This document shows positions 1 through 11,395 of a DNA stretch of 64,000 nt, piece by piece; positions within the stretch are counted from its first letter, which is position 1; every line of letters starts with the position of its first letter. The notes beneath the pieces are model-generated. The model did not search any database and was not told where the DNA came from. It saw only the letters and a program-made list of their open reading frames with translations. The DNA is from Prosopocoilus inquinatus (Eukaryota; Arthropoda; Insecta; Coleoptera; Lucanidae), in assembly GCA_036172665.1 (NCBI GenBank), contig CM069874.1:25379946-25443945 (forward strand), read 5' to 3'. The position numbers and the translations under genes were made by a program.

Positions 1-2640
1 ATTAGCATAACCGTAGGAGCAGATCTTGTTGTAAACATGCATTACTATAATGCCATCGGGAAAATTTATGGCGGGGTATTAATTAAATGCTTGTTTATTG
101 AGTTTGTCTGAAAGAGCACGGCACCTTTTTTTCATTTAATTTAAAGCCAGAGTGCTCGACCCAATTGACAGCACAATGGTAACAATATAATTATTAATGA
201 GCAATCATTAATGTTAATGTAGTCCGACACGTGAAACTGTTGTTTAGAGACCACTTAAATTTCTAAAAAAATGCAGATAATATGTTATAATCAACGAGAA
301 AAAATAATCACTATATTTTTTTCGTGTATTTGTTTCTAAACACTTTTCAAGAGTTCAAAAATGATAATTTATCAGTGTTAAAAAATAACGATAATTATTA
401 TCATCAGTGCTGATAGAAGGTTATAAATAAGAAAAAAGCTTTTAAGTATTCTTAAAACTGTTCCAAACTAATTCGAGAATATAAAGACAAAATTATTGTA
501 ATACGGTGTCAGGTTTAAAAAATTAAAATTTTGGTTAGTAATCAAAACATTCTCAGATAACTGATTTTCTTCTATCAGTTAATCTTATATTCAATTCACA
601 TAATTGTGGAATTAGATTTCCAACCGGCATGCGGCATGGGAAAAGAAACATTTGAAGTATACTCCACCTAAAACTAGTTATCAGAAGTTTTCTTCATCCA
701 AAATTTTGATAGCTCCTTCATTTTTTAAGTTACAGGATAAGCCGAGGTCAAGTTCAAGTAATCTCGCTTTATTTAATTTGCAAAGAAAATAATATATATA
801 TAATAACAATGTTGTATATTGTTATTGACTCACGTCATTTGTTCATTCCTCAGATTCGTTTGTATTTATGAAATCAAAAAAATTTGAATTCTGACGTAAA
901 TACAATTTTTCAAATGATATTAAAACTTAACAAAAATTACAATCGTAGCGTCGCATGGTCAACTTTGAAATATTTTAATTGGCATTAACAGTGACATTAC
1001 TACAGGAGAACTACTAAGATGTTGCAGATTTTCAGTTTAATTCACTCCAGGACCACGCTAAGCCACTTCAGTTCATAACAGAATTGCTCTTGATCGGATT
1101 AGATGTGCTCTTGAAACGGTAATTTCATTACCACACGCATCCCCTCTACAATGTTCTATTCTCCTGCACTGTCTCTCGACATGGTGCAAAAATTTTGCTC
1201 CGTTTCAATGCAGTTTGTTTCGTTCGAACGTGCAAATTGTTGATCCCCGGACAAGAAAAAGCCGTTCGAATACTCCACCAAATATGGTCGCTCTTTCTGC
1301 GCTTGTGCAACACGGTCTGGAGCTGCTCCGAGCAATCACTCGAAAGCGACATTAACCTTTGAAAAGATTCACAAATGCAGAAAAGTGAAGGCTTATTTAT
1401 AAGTGAAATATCAAAAGATTTCTAATTCAGAATTCAGTCTGAAATAGGGAACCTTAAGAAAACAATGTTTTAAGTATCAATTTCGAATGAGCGAAGTTTG
1501 CAGCGCCGTTTGTTAATCTGAGCCGTAAATTTTTAGTAATTTTCCAGACGCAGATTTCAAAACAAATGAAAAAATGCTCAAAAACAATGCCCCGAAAACA
1601 TAAATACAATTTTATACTTAAATATTCTAAAATAAATATTGTAATAATTAAAGGCGTCAGTAAAAATTTTGCAACCCGACGATTTGACTTCTAGTTACGG
1701 CACTGCAAGATATATTTTTTTTTTCAAGTGACGAATATACAAGTTGTAAATGCTTTGCGGAGCTGCTTTGTGAAATTATAATTTATTCTAATTGGGTATT
1801 AAAGTGACGCTTTTTTATTACTTAAAATATTGCGCTACGCGCCGCTGTTGTAAACATTTTCTGAAAAAGAGTTATATTAGGATTCGATTGCGTAAATAAT
1901 GTTATAAAGTGAATTACAGAAAATTTCTTAATACAAGCTAGCAAACGTACGGAAGAAACCACTGCATCCTATGTTGCACTACAGCACAAAAAGAATTCAT
2001 TCAAGAGAGATACAGTAAAGGATGTCAAGTGATTTAAGTAGGTAAAATGAAAATACAAATGGTAATTATTAGAATACATACAGATAAAACCATTCTAAGT
2101 AGACACAGAATTTAAATTGGAATACATAGGCAAATGTAATCAAATAGAAAGTGGGAAGATCGGTAGTATGCGGTGGATATACGATAGTCGCTTGTATGCT
2201 AACGTGTGGGATGTTAAGACGATGTGATCCTATTGTAATATTTCTCTTGTTACTCTTATTCTTATTAGGATAGTTTGTCTTTTATTTCCACAGTTTCTAT
2301 GTCATAAGGCTGTTAACTAATATGTTTATATGCAAAGTAATTAAGTATCATAAAGAAACGAAATGTTTGCTAAATCGTTTCAAGTAGGGATCGCATGTAT
2401 AGTATACTTTCTCTCACACTGTAAGATTTCCTAGTAAGCACCCGATTGTGCCTAGTATTAACATGAGGAATCTCTAGATTTGTTTGTTTGTTTCGGAAAT
2501 ACCTTTTGTGATGTCGATGTCAGATTTGCGCGCGCGGCGCTTTGCAACATGTTGTCTGTCCCAATATGATTACAATAAAACGTTCCAATAGATTAACTCC
2601 GAAAAGGAAAAGGTTAAAAAAAGTTGTTATTGCGAGAAAC
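1..2640. other. AT-rich noncoding stretch
   Basis: No supported gene. The open frames are short and resemble no family I recognise. A stretch around 1020-1350 is less AT-rich than its surroundings, but neither strand gives a recognisable protein. Confidence 0.5.
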
Positions 2641-2718
2641 ACACACCTAATTTCGTTTCGCTGGTTCCAAGTGAGTTCTTTGGAAATTTACCTGTTCTTC
2701 AAATAGAAGAAAAAGACA

Positions 2719-2961
2719 TTGATGACTTCGCTTTTTAAAATTAGGGAAAAGTATAGTAAGACAGAGCTGCTAGGTGAACAGAAACGTGACACGGAATACG
2801 AACTCTTTCAAAATTTCTATAGAACGAACTCTTCTGATTTTGAATATTTATTAAATAGTATTGGACCAAAAAAAAAAACATTATTCAGAAAAACTGCACA
2901 TGCAGTAGAAAGATTATTTCCTTTACGATACTCGGCTACAGACGACTCCGGCTTAATATAA
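2719..2961 (+). pseudogene. PIF/Harbinger transposase, N-terminal fragment
   Basis: This 80-residue frame resembles the N-terminal region of PIF/Harbinger transposases. It has an acidic ELFQNFYRT stretch, then FEYLLNSIGPK (matching the F-x-x-LL-x-x-v-x-P helix of the family), then a basic segment ending in ERLFPLRYSATDDS (matching the family's R-L-x-x-x-LR-x-l-A-T-G). It stops far short of the catalytic DDE_4 domain and is cut off shortly before the hAT-type repeat at 3021. Related C-terminal debris lies at 5560-6166 on the same strand. It is a dead remnant. The family call is from motif memory and has not been checked by a search. Confidence 0.6.
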
Positions 2962-3020
2962 ACGTTCAAAATATCTAAGCTAAACTTATTTCAACAATTA
3001 TACCAGAAGTTTGCTCGGCT

Positions 3021-3858
3021 CTAGATGCAGATACAGATACTTTTTCCGGAAAATATCTAGATACAGATACAGATACAAAAAAAGTATCTACAGTTTATCA
3101 AGATACATGCAAGTGTAAAATTCAATAACCTATGCAGTAGTGGAGGTACAGTATTATTTGTGATCCAATTCGATTTTTTTGTGAAAATTGACGAAGTTTT
3201 CGTATGAATATGTGAATAATGTACACACTAAAATCTGTGATAATTTTCACATATTTTTTCAGCAGTCTTTTTAAATAGAAACTTTATCTTTGTAATAAAG
3301 TTGATCAATAAGCTGATAAGTAATTACCTGATTTTGTATGAAACCAAATCAAGTCAACGTAAAATATAAAGTTATCAACAGAAATGACTCTACTTCCGTA
3401 TCTGACAAGTTTAATATCAAATAAATCTAGGATCCTTAGTTGCAACCTTGTTGTAGTTAAGAGAGCGTTCCCATGAACAAGAAAAGTTGATAAAATCAAC
3501 AATACAGTCTTTTCCTTTTGATTTTCTCCTTCTTTCCCAATTTTCAAGTTTCTGAGCTATCAAATCGCATTTTAAATAGTCTCACTTGACAAACTGGAAA
3601 ACATAATTAACAAGAGGGGAAAATCAAAAGAAAGAGACTGTAAAATCGGAGGTTACATTTCCGCCAAGGTCTGCTGTTTTTATGGAAGTTCAAAATGTAT
3701 CTAAAATGTATCTTAGTATCTCAAATGAATAGATACACTGTAACTGTATCTAGATGCATTTACATTTTTTTAGTAGTATCTGAGATATGTATCTAGATAC
3801 TCAAAAAGTATTTAGATACTGTATCTAGATACTTGCATCTAGATACTTAACAACACTG
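3021..3858. mobile_element. hAT-like non-autonomous element, left-truncated copy
   Basis: This is the same repeat as the intact copy at 27249-28180, with co-linear near-identity over most of its length. Both ends are rich in the palindromic word GTATCTAGATAC. The right end finishes in CTTAACAACACTG, matching the terminal inverted repeat of the intact copy. The left terminus, roughly 80 bases, is missing. No coding capacity is apparent. It lies between Harbinger-derived fragments and probably landed in an older Harbinger remnant. Confidence 0.75.
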
Positions 3859-4049
3859 AATACATCCATGTAACGCTATTGGGTAACTTTCATCATTTAA
3901 ATAATTAGTGCAATATGTAACTTTACAAGATTTAAGTTCAGTCGTACGTGTTAAGTGAAGTAAACAAAGAAAATAAAAAAATATGCATTGCCAAAGATAA
4001 AACATAATTATAAAAACAGAAAGTTCTTTCTGATACATGCAAGTAAAGA

Positions 4050-4571
4050 TCATTTTAAGTACATTTCATAGTCGTACGTATGGATTTCCTGAGAACTAGT
4101 CCGTGGTGACTGAGCATGGATGAATTCGGATAGTACAAATGTGGGTGATAAATTGTGAGGAGTGACAGGATTAAAGGTAATGGGCATAGTGAACTCACAG
4201 TATGGAGAGAATGGAGCAGACGTGGCAGTATTTGAATTGATGTTGTTGTGGGAAGGATAACCCTCATAAAACGGATATGTAGGTAAGCAAAACGAAGTGG
4301 ACACGTATGATGAATGAAAACAATGCAAGCATGAGTTATTCTCGTAAAGACCTATATCAGCATTATAAATAACATTTCCAATTAAATGCTCAATGATGCT
4401 TCTTGTATGCGGATTGTACTTTCTAAGTTTTACTGCAATATATTCCTCGTAAAGCGCACTTTCATCTCGAAAACGTTGTTTTTCCACGGGTTCCTTCAGT
4501 ATGTTGTAAGGTTCTTCTGCTCCAGAAGTTGACAATTGTCTTCGTTTATTAGACTGAGGCGACTGAGACAA
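4050..4571 (-). pseudogene. Harbinger-associated MADF/BESS-like protein, C-terminal part
   Basis: This 173-residue open frame starts inside a longer reading frame; conceptual translation upstream to about 4730 is also low-complexity and acidic/basic. The central block (ESALYEEYIAVKLRKYNPHT followed by RSIIEHLIGNVIYNADIG) resembles the C-terminal helix of insect MADF/BESS proteins that accompany PIF/Harbinger transposases: an acidic residue, an aromatic, then V-x-x-KLRK and a downstream I-x-x-x-I helix. A Ser/Thr/Pro/Asn-rich tail follows. No MADF domain is visible, so the N-terminal half is lost or on another exon. Nearby Harbinger transposase fragments support the assignment. A host gene exon is less likely but not excluded. 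Confidence 0.4.
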
Positions 4572-4777
4572 TGTCTTTCGTTTGTGGTCCGCTGCAAAAG
4601 TTGTACCTGTTTTTTGTACTTTTTTTATCAGGCTTATGCTCAGCAGTATTCACATTTATTTCCTTTGCTTCACTTGAACTGTTGTTGGGCAATTCTTCCA
4701 ACACCTACAAATTTTAATAACTGTCTTTAGTTTTCCTGTCTGTATTTTTATAATACATATAATACTCTTACAATGTA

Positions 4778-4887
4778 CAGTCAGTTAGGCAACTAGCTTG
4801 ATAGGCTTGGAGTCATCGCATATGTTATCGCTCCAAACGCGTCCATACGAAACCTGCACTGTCTACCTAGTTGCCTGACTCAGCCTG
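4778..4887. repeat. Small palindromic MITE flanked by TA
   Basis: The ends are imperfect inverted copies around GGCAACTAG: CAGTCAGTTAGGCAACTAG on the left and CTAGTTGCCTGACTCAGCCTG on the right. A TA dinucleotide stands on each side (776-777 and 888-889), as expected for a Tc1/mariner-type MITE. It is about 110 bp and has no coding capacity. Confidence 0.5.
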
Positions 4888-5559
4888 TATGATATAACTA
4901 TGGGTCGGGGCAATATATTCAAATTCTAATGAAGCGGGCAATATAAGATATTAGACCTTAGCTTGTAATCAAACACGAGAACTGTAGAGACAATTAACGC
5001 CGCTACAGCAATGGTGTTACTCAGTATAACAAAAAACAGAGCAATATTGCCGCAATAAAAAATTACAGTATTTCAATCAAATCTTCTTGTTTCATTGTGT
5101 AAAGATTTTCAGAGTAATTAGTTGACTAGTTGTACCTCGACCTCCGGAATATATCGCCACATTGCATAATATACTAAGAACGCCGCAAACTATTTTTACC
5201 GTCCCATTACACAATGTGCCTGTTCGGTGCATTTTTACGGCGCTACTAATACAACGGCGTGTACTTATTTCAATCCTATCCTTAGATATAACAAACGAAA
5301 AGAGATAAAACCAGTTACATAAATTACAAAGCGCATTATTACTTTCACTTTAGATTGATTAACATTAATGTTTTTTTTTTATGTGAGAAATTAAAAGCTG
5401 GATATCTCTAAAATCAGTACCACAAATTATTGAATTTTCTCACTCAAGTTTAATTTTAAGATACTTTGTGTTGCAGCATTTATGGTATTGATTTTAAAAA
5501 CACCTTGCACATGTTTATGATTTTTAAATGAACTTCCTCTGAAGACAATAGTTGCGGAT

Positions 5560-6166
5560 AACTCAGAATTATGAAGAGAAATGGAATTTTCCGCACACAG
5601 ATGGCAAGCAAACGTTTAGTGTCACAATTTTCGATGGAGGCGTATTTCGAAATTCGTTTCTATGGAACCAAATAAAAGACAATAAGCTTTAGGTAAAAAG
5701 AAATTCTACATGTATTCAAAGGTGATGATACATTCAGTCTCCATAAGCATTTAATGAAAGCGTATTCGGTGGAACAAGAAAAAGAATCTAAAAACAAATT
5801 TTCAACTACCGATTATACAGAACCCGTCGGGCTATTGAAACGTTTTTGGCATGTTGCCTGCCATTTTCAGAGTTTTACGGAAACCAATGCTGTTGTCACC
5901 ACAAACAACAGTTAAAATTGTATTGGCATATATTTGCACAATTTTCCGCGAAAACGTAAAGAATAGAGAAATTTTAACACCTCACCGGGCACATTTGATG
6001 AAGATAATGAAAGGACCGTAACCAAGATATTGGCGACAAAAAAACTCAACCAGGAGTTCATTAAAAAAAAAATAGCTCGGAATCTGCAGGTACATGTGGG
6101 GAAATTCGTGATGAATTTGCAGAATATTTTATTACGGAAGGGAGTTAGGATGGCAAAATAAATATG
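5560..6166 (+). pseudogene. PIF/Harbinger transposase, C-terminal fragments
   Basis: Translating the + strand across two or three frames gives DDE_4-type pieces in the right order: WNFPHTDGK near 5580, then DGGVFRNSFLWNQIKDNKL. Next comes a stretch around 5810-5960 matching the family's R-x-R-R-x-IE-x-F-G-L/M...F-R-V-x-R-K-P-M...T-x-K-I-V-L-A-x-I-C block. Last is an EIRDEFAEYF-like tail near 6100-6140. Several frameshifts and stops separate them, and the second catalytic region is largely deleted. It may be the other half of the element whose N terminus is at 2719-2961, although the intervening minus-strand frame makes one simple element doubtful. It is clearly non-functional. Confidence 0.6.
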
Positions 6167-6187
6167 CATAATAACAAATTTATTATA

Positions 6188-8008
6188 CAGGATGTCTCAG
6201 AAAAACTGTTCCTAACTTGGGCATGTAATTAGGCAACTTTTAATAAAGTTGTGACCGGAATTGGTTCTACGTCAAGTTAAAACGAAATAAAGAAAATTAA
6301 AGACTAGAAATAATCTCAACACAAAAAATAACTTTTCTCTTTATTTCGAGCAGCTACAAAATTTTAGTTAATTTCAACTTATTATGAAAACATGAAAAAT
6401 TATAAAAGCTGTTCAAAACTATGGCCTCCATTTTGAATATACAAGTTATAACGACGTATGATTGAATGGCGAATTCTTTTGAATAGCTGAGGCCAGTGGC
6501 GGCTCGTAGAAGAATGTAAGTGTTCTGCAAATGCAAGTTAAGAATTTTTGTATACAATGTCAGTATTGTACAATTTTATCTTATTTTATATATTAATTCT
6601 ATTCTTCGATCCTTCCTGGTCGCAAATCTATCAATGACCTTCGCATTAAAATAATAATCACTTATGCAGATTTCAATATGTCAGATATGTGATCGAGTAT
6701 AAATTCTAAATAAATTTATTGAAATTATGAGCCTAAACTCTTCTCTACTAGTCACATTTTCTGGGATGTACAAAGTGTAGATTTCTGCTGTAGCTCTAGA
6801 TGTCAGCACCACATAATGTAAAAATATCAAAATTAAGAAAAAAATGTAAAAAAACTACGGGAGAAACAGAAAACGCTTGATGATTTATTAATAATAATGT
6901 GACTACAATAATATTGACAACATAGTTAGGTTTCTTGTAATTTATTCTGATTTATAAAACTTGAATGATCGGACAACACACCTTTTGTATTTCATTTCAC
7001 GTTTTTGGGCCCGGCTGGGTCCACCATCAGAATGCTACAAAATTAATACAAGTTCGAAATATTTCCTTAAGTTAATTTTAACTATAGTTAGTAAAATGCA
7101 TGTTTTAATTATTAATTAGATTGAAACAATTGTTAATAACAAATAATTCAAATTTAATCTATCACTATCCATAGTGAAACTTTGACTATTCTCTTCGAAC
7201 TTAACAGTGCCCCTTTAAAGTTTAAGAACTATATCCTTTAATTTTATTAACCCTAGCTTTCTTAAAAATTTTAATACCAACTCTGGACATAAATCCTTAA
7301 AAGATTCGTAGTTACAGCATCGATGTTACAACCCCACCATCGTGTATGAACTGCAGCAATTGCAGCTCCAGGTCTGCCTTAAATGTGTGACATTAGTCTG
7401 TCGAGGAAGGGGTCGAGGGAAACAGCGGGGGTGTTCGAAGCAGTGCACAGATCCACTTCAGGCGGCTCAGATAAATACTGTATCTGCGCCTATGAAGCTA
7501 GCGAATGGTAGTGGTGAACACCACTGGTATGCTGTGAAGTCAGTGTGCTAAAATAGCTCACGTAACGGGTTTTTTTAATTACTTTAAAATTTCTCGCTAA
7601 TTTTTTCGAATTTTTATAACATTATTTTGGTAGTTCTGCAGTTTTTCTGTAAAAGAAATCGTTAGTTTATGCAACAGGAGTCCCTAGGGAAGAGAAATTA
7701 GTGGCTAGAATTATTTTTGCGTTTGATACCATTCGCAATCGTTCCCAGCTATTTAGAACAATTCGCCATTCAACCATACTTATGTATTCAAAATGGAGTC
7801 CATAATTTTGAACAGTTTCCATAATTTTTCATGTTTTCATATTTATTAGTTATTTTTTGCATTGAGATTATTTATAATCTTCATTTTCTTTATTTCATTT
7901 TAACTTGACGTGGAACCATTTCCGGCCACAACTTTTTAATAAAAACTGCTTAATTTCATACCCTTTACTACTTCTGAAAGATAGAAATAGTTGTACAAAG
8001 ACATCCTG
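6188..8008. mobile_element. Long inverted-repeat (foldback) element, CAGGATGTC ends
   Basis: The left end reads CAGGATGTCTCAG and the right end gives the inverse, GACATCCTG; each is flanked by TATA. The arms are roughly 300 bp (about 6188-6490 and 7740-8008) and share, inverted, a block around TCCATTTTGAATA and a block around AACTTGACGT/ACGTCAAGTT. The centre of about 1.2 kb has no convincing ORF; a 69-residue frame at 7342 is unlike any family I know. It belongs with the similarly ended elements at 30310 and 58086. TA duplication suggests a Tc1/mariner-like mobilising enzyme; that is inference. Confidence 0.65.
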
Positions 8009-10402
8009 TATAAATTTACAGTATAAAATAAATCTTATTTACTTACCTCAGTATTTACCGTTTTCTTGGCTGAAAATTTGTCAAGTAAAAACAGCATACT
8101 TTTAAATGCGAACCACGTTGACTTATAATTAATTATAAGCTTCATGAGTTCCATACCCCGTTCTGCATTCTTGTTTTTGTCTTTCCCGTCAGAATGAAGT
8201 TAATAGGAAATCAATTTTTTTTTTTTAATTTAAATTTGCTCCACTCCATATTGAAATATCAGAAATGATGAGAAATTACAAAGGGCTCACAATCGCAATG
8301 AAAATTTACAATGGCTGTTTTACCGCACCCAGTTAATAATATCTCCACTTCATCATAGACATTTTCACATTTTGTGAAATCTTTCCGATGACGAAGTAAT
8401 ATGTAAATATATTGAAAGAATAAATTGGGAGGTATTGTATTGCAATTAATTATTATAAAATAGATAAACAAAGTCCTCGCTACTTTTGTACATCTTTCTA
8501 ATATACGAATTAAAGTATTTTAAAATATTCTAATTAAACAAATTATCACAAGAAAAAAATGTACCGAAATAATTAGAAGCACAATTGAAAATAAAAATTA
8601 GTAAATGTATTTTCGTCGCACTAAATATTCAATTTGCAATTATACAGGACGTCTCAGAATTTATGGAGGAAATTAAAGGCTGTCGCACATTTTTGCGCAC
8701 AAAGTGCAGCAAAATTTGCGTTACATTTTTGGTATAAATTTGAAAACGGGTAAAGTAAACGAAATACAACTTACGAAAGATCAATGAACGTAATTGTACA
8801 ATTTTCTCGACTCCTATTCTGTTAATCCAAGTTCTGCTTATTGTTTAACTTATTAGTATTATTCTTATTTATTTTGGGTATATTATTAATATGTATGCGA
8901 TTGAAGGAACCAACGCCCATTTCATATAGGCCTGATTCCTAGGCGGGAGAACCCCGACTTTAAAATCGATTCATCTGAAATACGGTCCAGAAATTAATCA
9001 TTTTAAGTTATCTTTCCAATTTCACGGCTCAACAGCGAAATACTTGCATTGCAGTCCCTAAAAGCTGGATAATACCTTGAGGTCTAATATTCCTGCGTGA
9101 TGACTCAGGCCTGTTATTGAAGACTGTGTTGAAGGAACACATATTCAGACAATTAGATTTTTTGTTGCTAGTCATAATAATTTACGACATCTCGTCTTTG
9201 ATACGAGACGAGACCTTTTGAAAAGGACTCGTGTAGCTTTTATGATTTGTTTCGAAGCAAAAACTAACTAACCAACTCATTCTGGAATTTTCTAGTGATT
9301 TTAGGCGAGATGTGACAATATAATATACCAAGTGTTCAACGGTGTGGTTGGTCGTTTAACATATCAAAATAAAATTTTTAAATGGTGTTAGGTCACGTTA
9401 ATTTGTAACATTACAACTATTTGAAAACTGTATTCATCAAACATCATTCCTCTGTCCCATTTTTGTGCTCCTTAAAAAGAAATCAAAATCAATTTTTCAA
9501 TTAAACAGTCACTATGTAAGCGATATCAAAAATAACATATTTTTGCGGTTTTCAGAATTACCTTTTCGTATGTATATTAGTTTAACCCTTAAGAAGTGTC
9601 TTTTTTTAATTAGCCGCTCCGTAAGCTGTGACTACTGCACGATCCATTTACAGTGTATACAAACTAAAGAATTCGCAGCATTGTGGGCGAAAAATAAAAA
9701 AAAGAACGATGTAATTTGCAGTTTCTTTTTTATCTGTAATACGTATATCTACATACTTACCGTACTTTGCGTTACATTAGTTTTTTTTTTGGACTTTATC
9801 CACTTGCAATTTTAAAATTTTCTATATACCAGAAGCAAATACGCTTCTGAGAAAGGTACAAAAAACGAAGAACGGATTCATTAGTTGCCTTGTAAGTCTT
9901 ATTTCGGAATTGTTTTTGTTCTGGATTGTGTACCTGTCGCAATTGTCCAGTTAGTCTTAAACTTTGTACTATTAATTTAAGGGTAAGATAACTCTTATAG
10001 TTGTTAATTTTGGATTTAGTACAAATAAGGGGGAAACTTTCATACAGTGTGGCCCCACTTAGAATGGAGACACTCCTGTAAAAAATATGTTTATTAACCG
10101 ATTCGAATCGAATTCTTTCAAAAGGTAGAACTTCAGAAACTGTATTTTGATGAAAATTTCTAACAAAAATCTTTAAAATGTATCTCGGCCTCCAAAGAGT
10201 TGAAAAAGGATTTTTATAACGAATATAATAATATAATAAGTAATAAAATTAATTTGACAAATATTTTGGCATGAAACTTCAAATAAATCGCCAACTTTTA
10301 GCATTTTCTTAACGTTTTATAGGTCATTTTCGTTCTATGCTAACATTATGCAACATGTCGCGGTCTTTTAATTTATGAACAAGGTATAACTGCCATACAA
10401 AT
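8009..10402. other. AT-rich noncoding stretch with one solo element end
   Basis: There is no supported gene. At about 8641-8660 the sequence TATACAGGACGTCTCAG looks like a solo end of the inverted-repeat family described at 6188. The 116-residue frame at 9465 is compositionally AT-driven and unrecognised. Confidence 0.5.
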
Positions 10403-10406
10403 ATAA
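10403..10406. repeat. Target-site duplication ATAA (left)
   Basis: ATAA immediately precedes the 3' LTR and recurs directly after the other LTR at 16891-16894. A 4-bp duplication is usual for gypsy integrases. Confidence 0.85.
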
Positions 10407-10732
10407 TGTTACGTTTCTAGGGTTTGAGTTTATTTATTTAAACGAATAAAACACTCGATAAAAACTTAACCGTAATTTAATAAAGCTTAAAAACTAATTT
10501 ATTTGTAATAATTTATTTTCACACTAAAATCTAACTTCGACGTTCGCTGTTCGAATTCGACTGCCTGGTGAGTCAACTCCGGGCGATTTTATATCATTTG
10601 CTGCCGTCTGGAATCCTCCATGCTGGAGAAATCTAGTCTGTTCGATGTAGGCCCCGGCCGCGTGACGGCCGATGACACATAACAGCGAACCGACTTCTTG
10701 ACGCCTTGAGCTAAGCCGGTTGGTGCGCCACA
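10407..10732 (-). repeat. 3' LTR of the gypsy element
   Basis: This 326-bp copy is identical to 16565-16890 except at 10709. In element orientation it starts TGTGGCGCACC and ends AAACGTAACA. AATAAA motifs in the A/T-rich distal third could serve as polyadenylation signals. Confidence 0.95.
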
Positions 10733-10745
10733 CTGCCCCCTTCTT
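10733..10745 (-). promoter_or_regulatory. Polypurine tract (plus-strand priming site)
   Basis: In element orientation, AAGAAGGGGGCAG abuts the start of the 3' LTR. A purine run in exactly this position is where RNase H leaves the primer for second-strand synthesis. Confidence 0.85.
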
Positions 10746-10780
10746 AAAAACGTTTCGTCTCGAAATGTTCCTGGTGATAG

Positions 10781-11359
10781 TCATGAAGGAGGGTGTCGGA
10801 ATCTACATGCTGGCCCATTCTTGCAACTTCCCGTCTGGAAGAAGTAACAGTCTACGGTTTTGCTGTTGCTGACTGTTGCCTGTGGGTGGTGGCTGCAGAC
10901 TAGGACTTCAATTCCCGTTCTGTGGAAGATGACTTCCAGCATGCTTCGAATTACTCTCCAGTCTAGTCCGTCCAATCCGCAGCCCAATTTGGGGATGGCT
11001 AACTTCATCTGATGGGTCTCTATTAGCTGTCTCCTCAGGCTATATAGGGCTCTCCACATACTTTGATAGTCAGGTTTACCGCTTGATGTCTTCTTAGTGA
11101 CTAAATAATGCACGTGGCGCCTCCGATCTGCCGTCGAATCAATGATCTGCAAGCTCTTACCTACCATGGGATGCTGTCTTCGTAGCTCCTCGATTTGGCC
11201 AAATTTCTTCCTAAACACCTGAGCGATTCCTTTGGACGTTTTCAGGTCTTCTGCTACGCAGTGAGCCAGACTGTACTCCAGTGGCACTTTAAAGAGATCT
11301 TGTTGCTTCTCCGTGGTCACTCCAAACCGTGCCTTGCTTCCTTCGGCGTGATGAGACAT
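10781..11359 (-). CDS. Retrotransposon accessory protein: TARG1-like macrodomain plus CCCH zinc finger
   Basis: A 192-residue protein from the first ATG at 11359; the frame is open for 12 more codons back to the pol stop. Residues about 24-155 match the TARG1/OARD1 macrodomain branch: SLAHCVAEDLKTSKGIAQVF (substrate-binding strand and loop), KKFG, then YLVTKK...KP.Y, then IPKLGCGLDGLDW. The TKK lysine and the GCGLD aspartate align with the catalytic Lys/Asp pair of human TARG1 (K84, D125). The C terminus is a CCCH finger (C-X7-C-X5-C-X3-H, residues 171-189), typical of RNA-binding fingers. The predicted role is removal of ADP-ribose from protein or nucleic acid, with an RNA-binding tail. It occupies the usual env position; no signal peptide or membrane segment is present. 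The domain call is strong; the biological role is inferred. Confidence 0.88.
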   Translation of the reverse strand: MSHHAEGSKARFGVTTEKQQDLFKVPLEYSLAHCVAEDLKTSKGIAQVFRKKFGQIEELRRQHPMVGKSLQIIDSTADRRRHVHYLVTKKTSSGKPDYQSMWRALYSLRRQLIETHQMKLAIPKLGCGLDGLDWRVIRSMLEVIFHRTGIEVLVCSHHPQATVSNSKTVDCYFFQTGSCKNGPACRFRHPPS

Positions 11360-11395
11360 GAAGGTTTCGAAGTTCACTTCGGAAACTTGCGCCCT

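Noticed and set aside
4055..4267. 70-residue minus frame inside the MADF-like ORF
   Set aside because: Alternative-frame shadow with Ser/Leu/His bias; the longer frame has the family-like helix.
9188..9220. Short hairpin CGTCTTTGATACGAGACGAGAC
   Set aside because: Too short and isolated to call a repeat or RNA.
10524..10784. 86-residue minus-strand frame overlapping the macrodomain stop (ATGA) and running into the LTR
   Set aside because: The same residues occur at the other LTR (16682-16891), so it is LTR sequence that happens to be open; no domain is recognisable.
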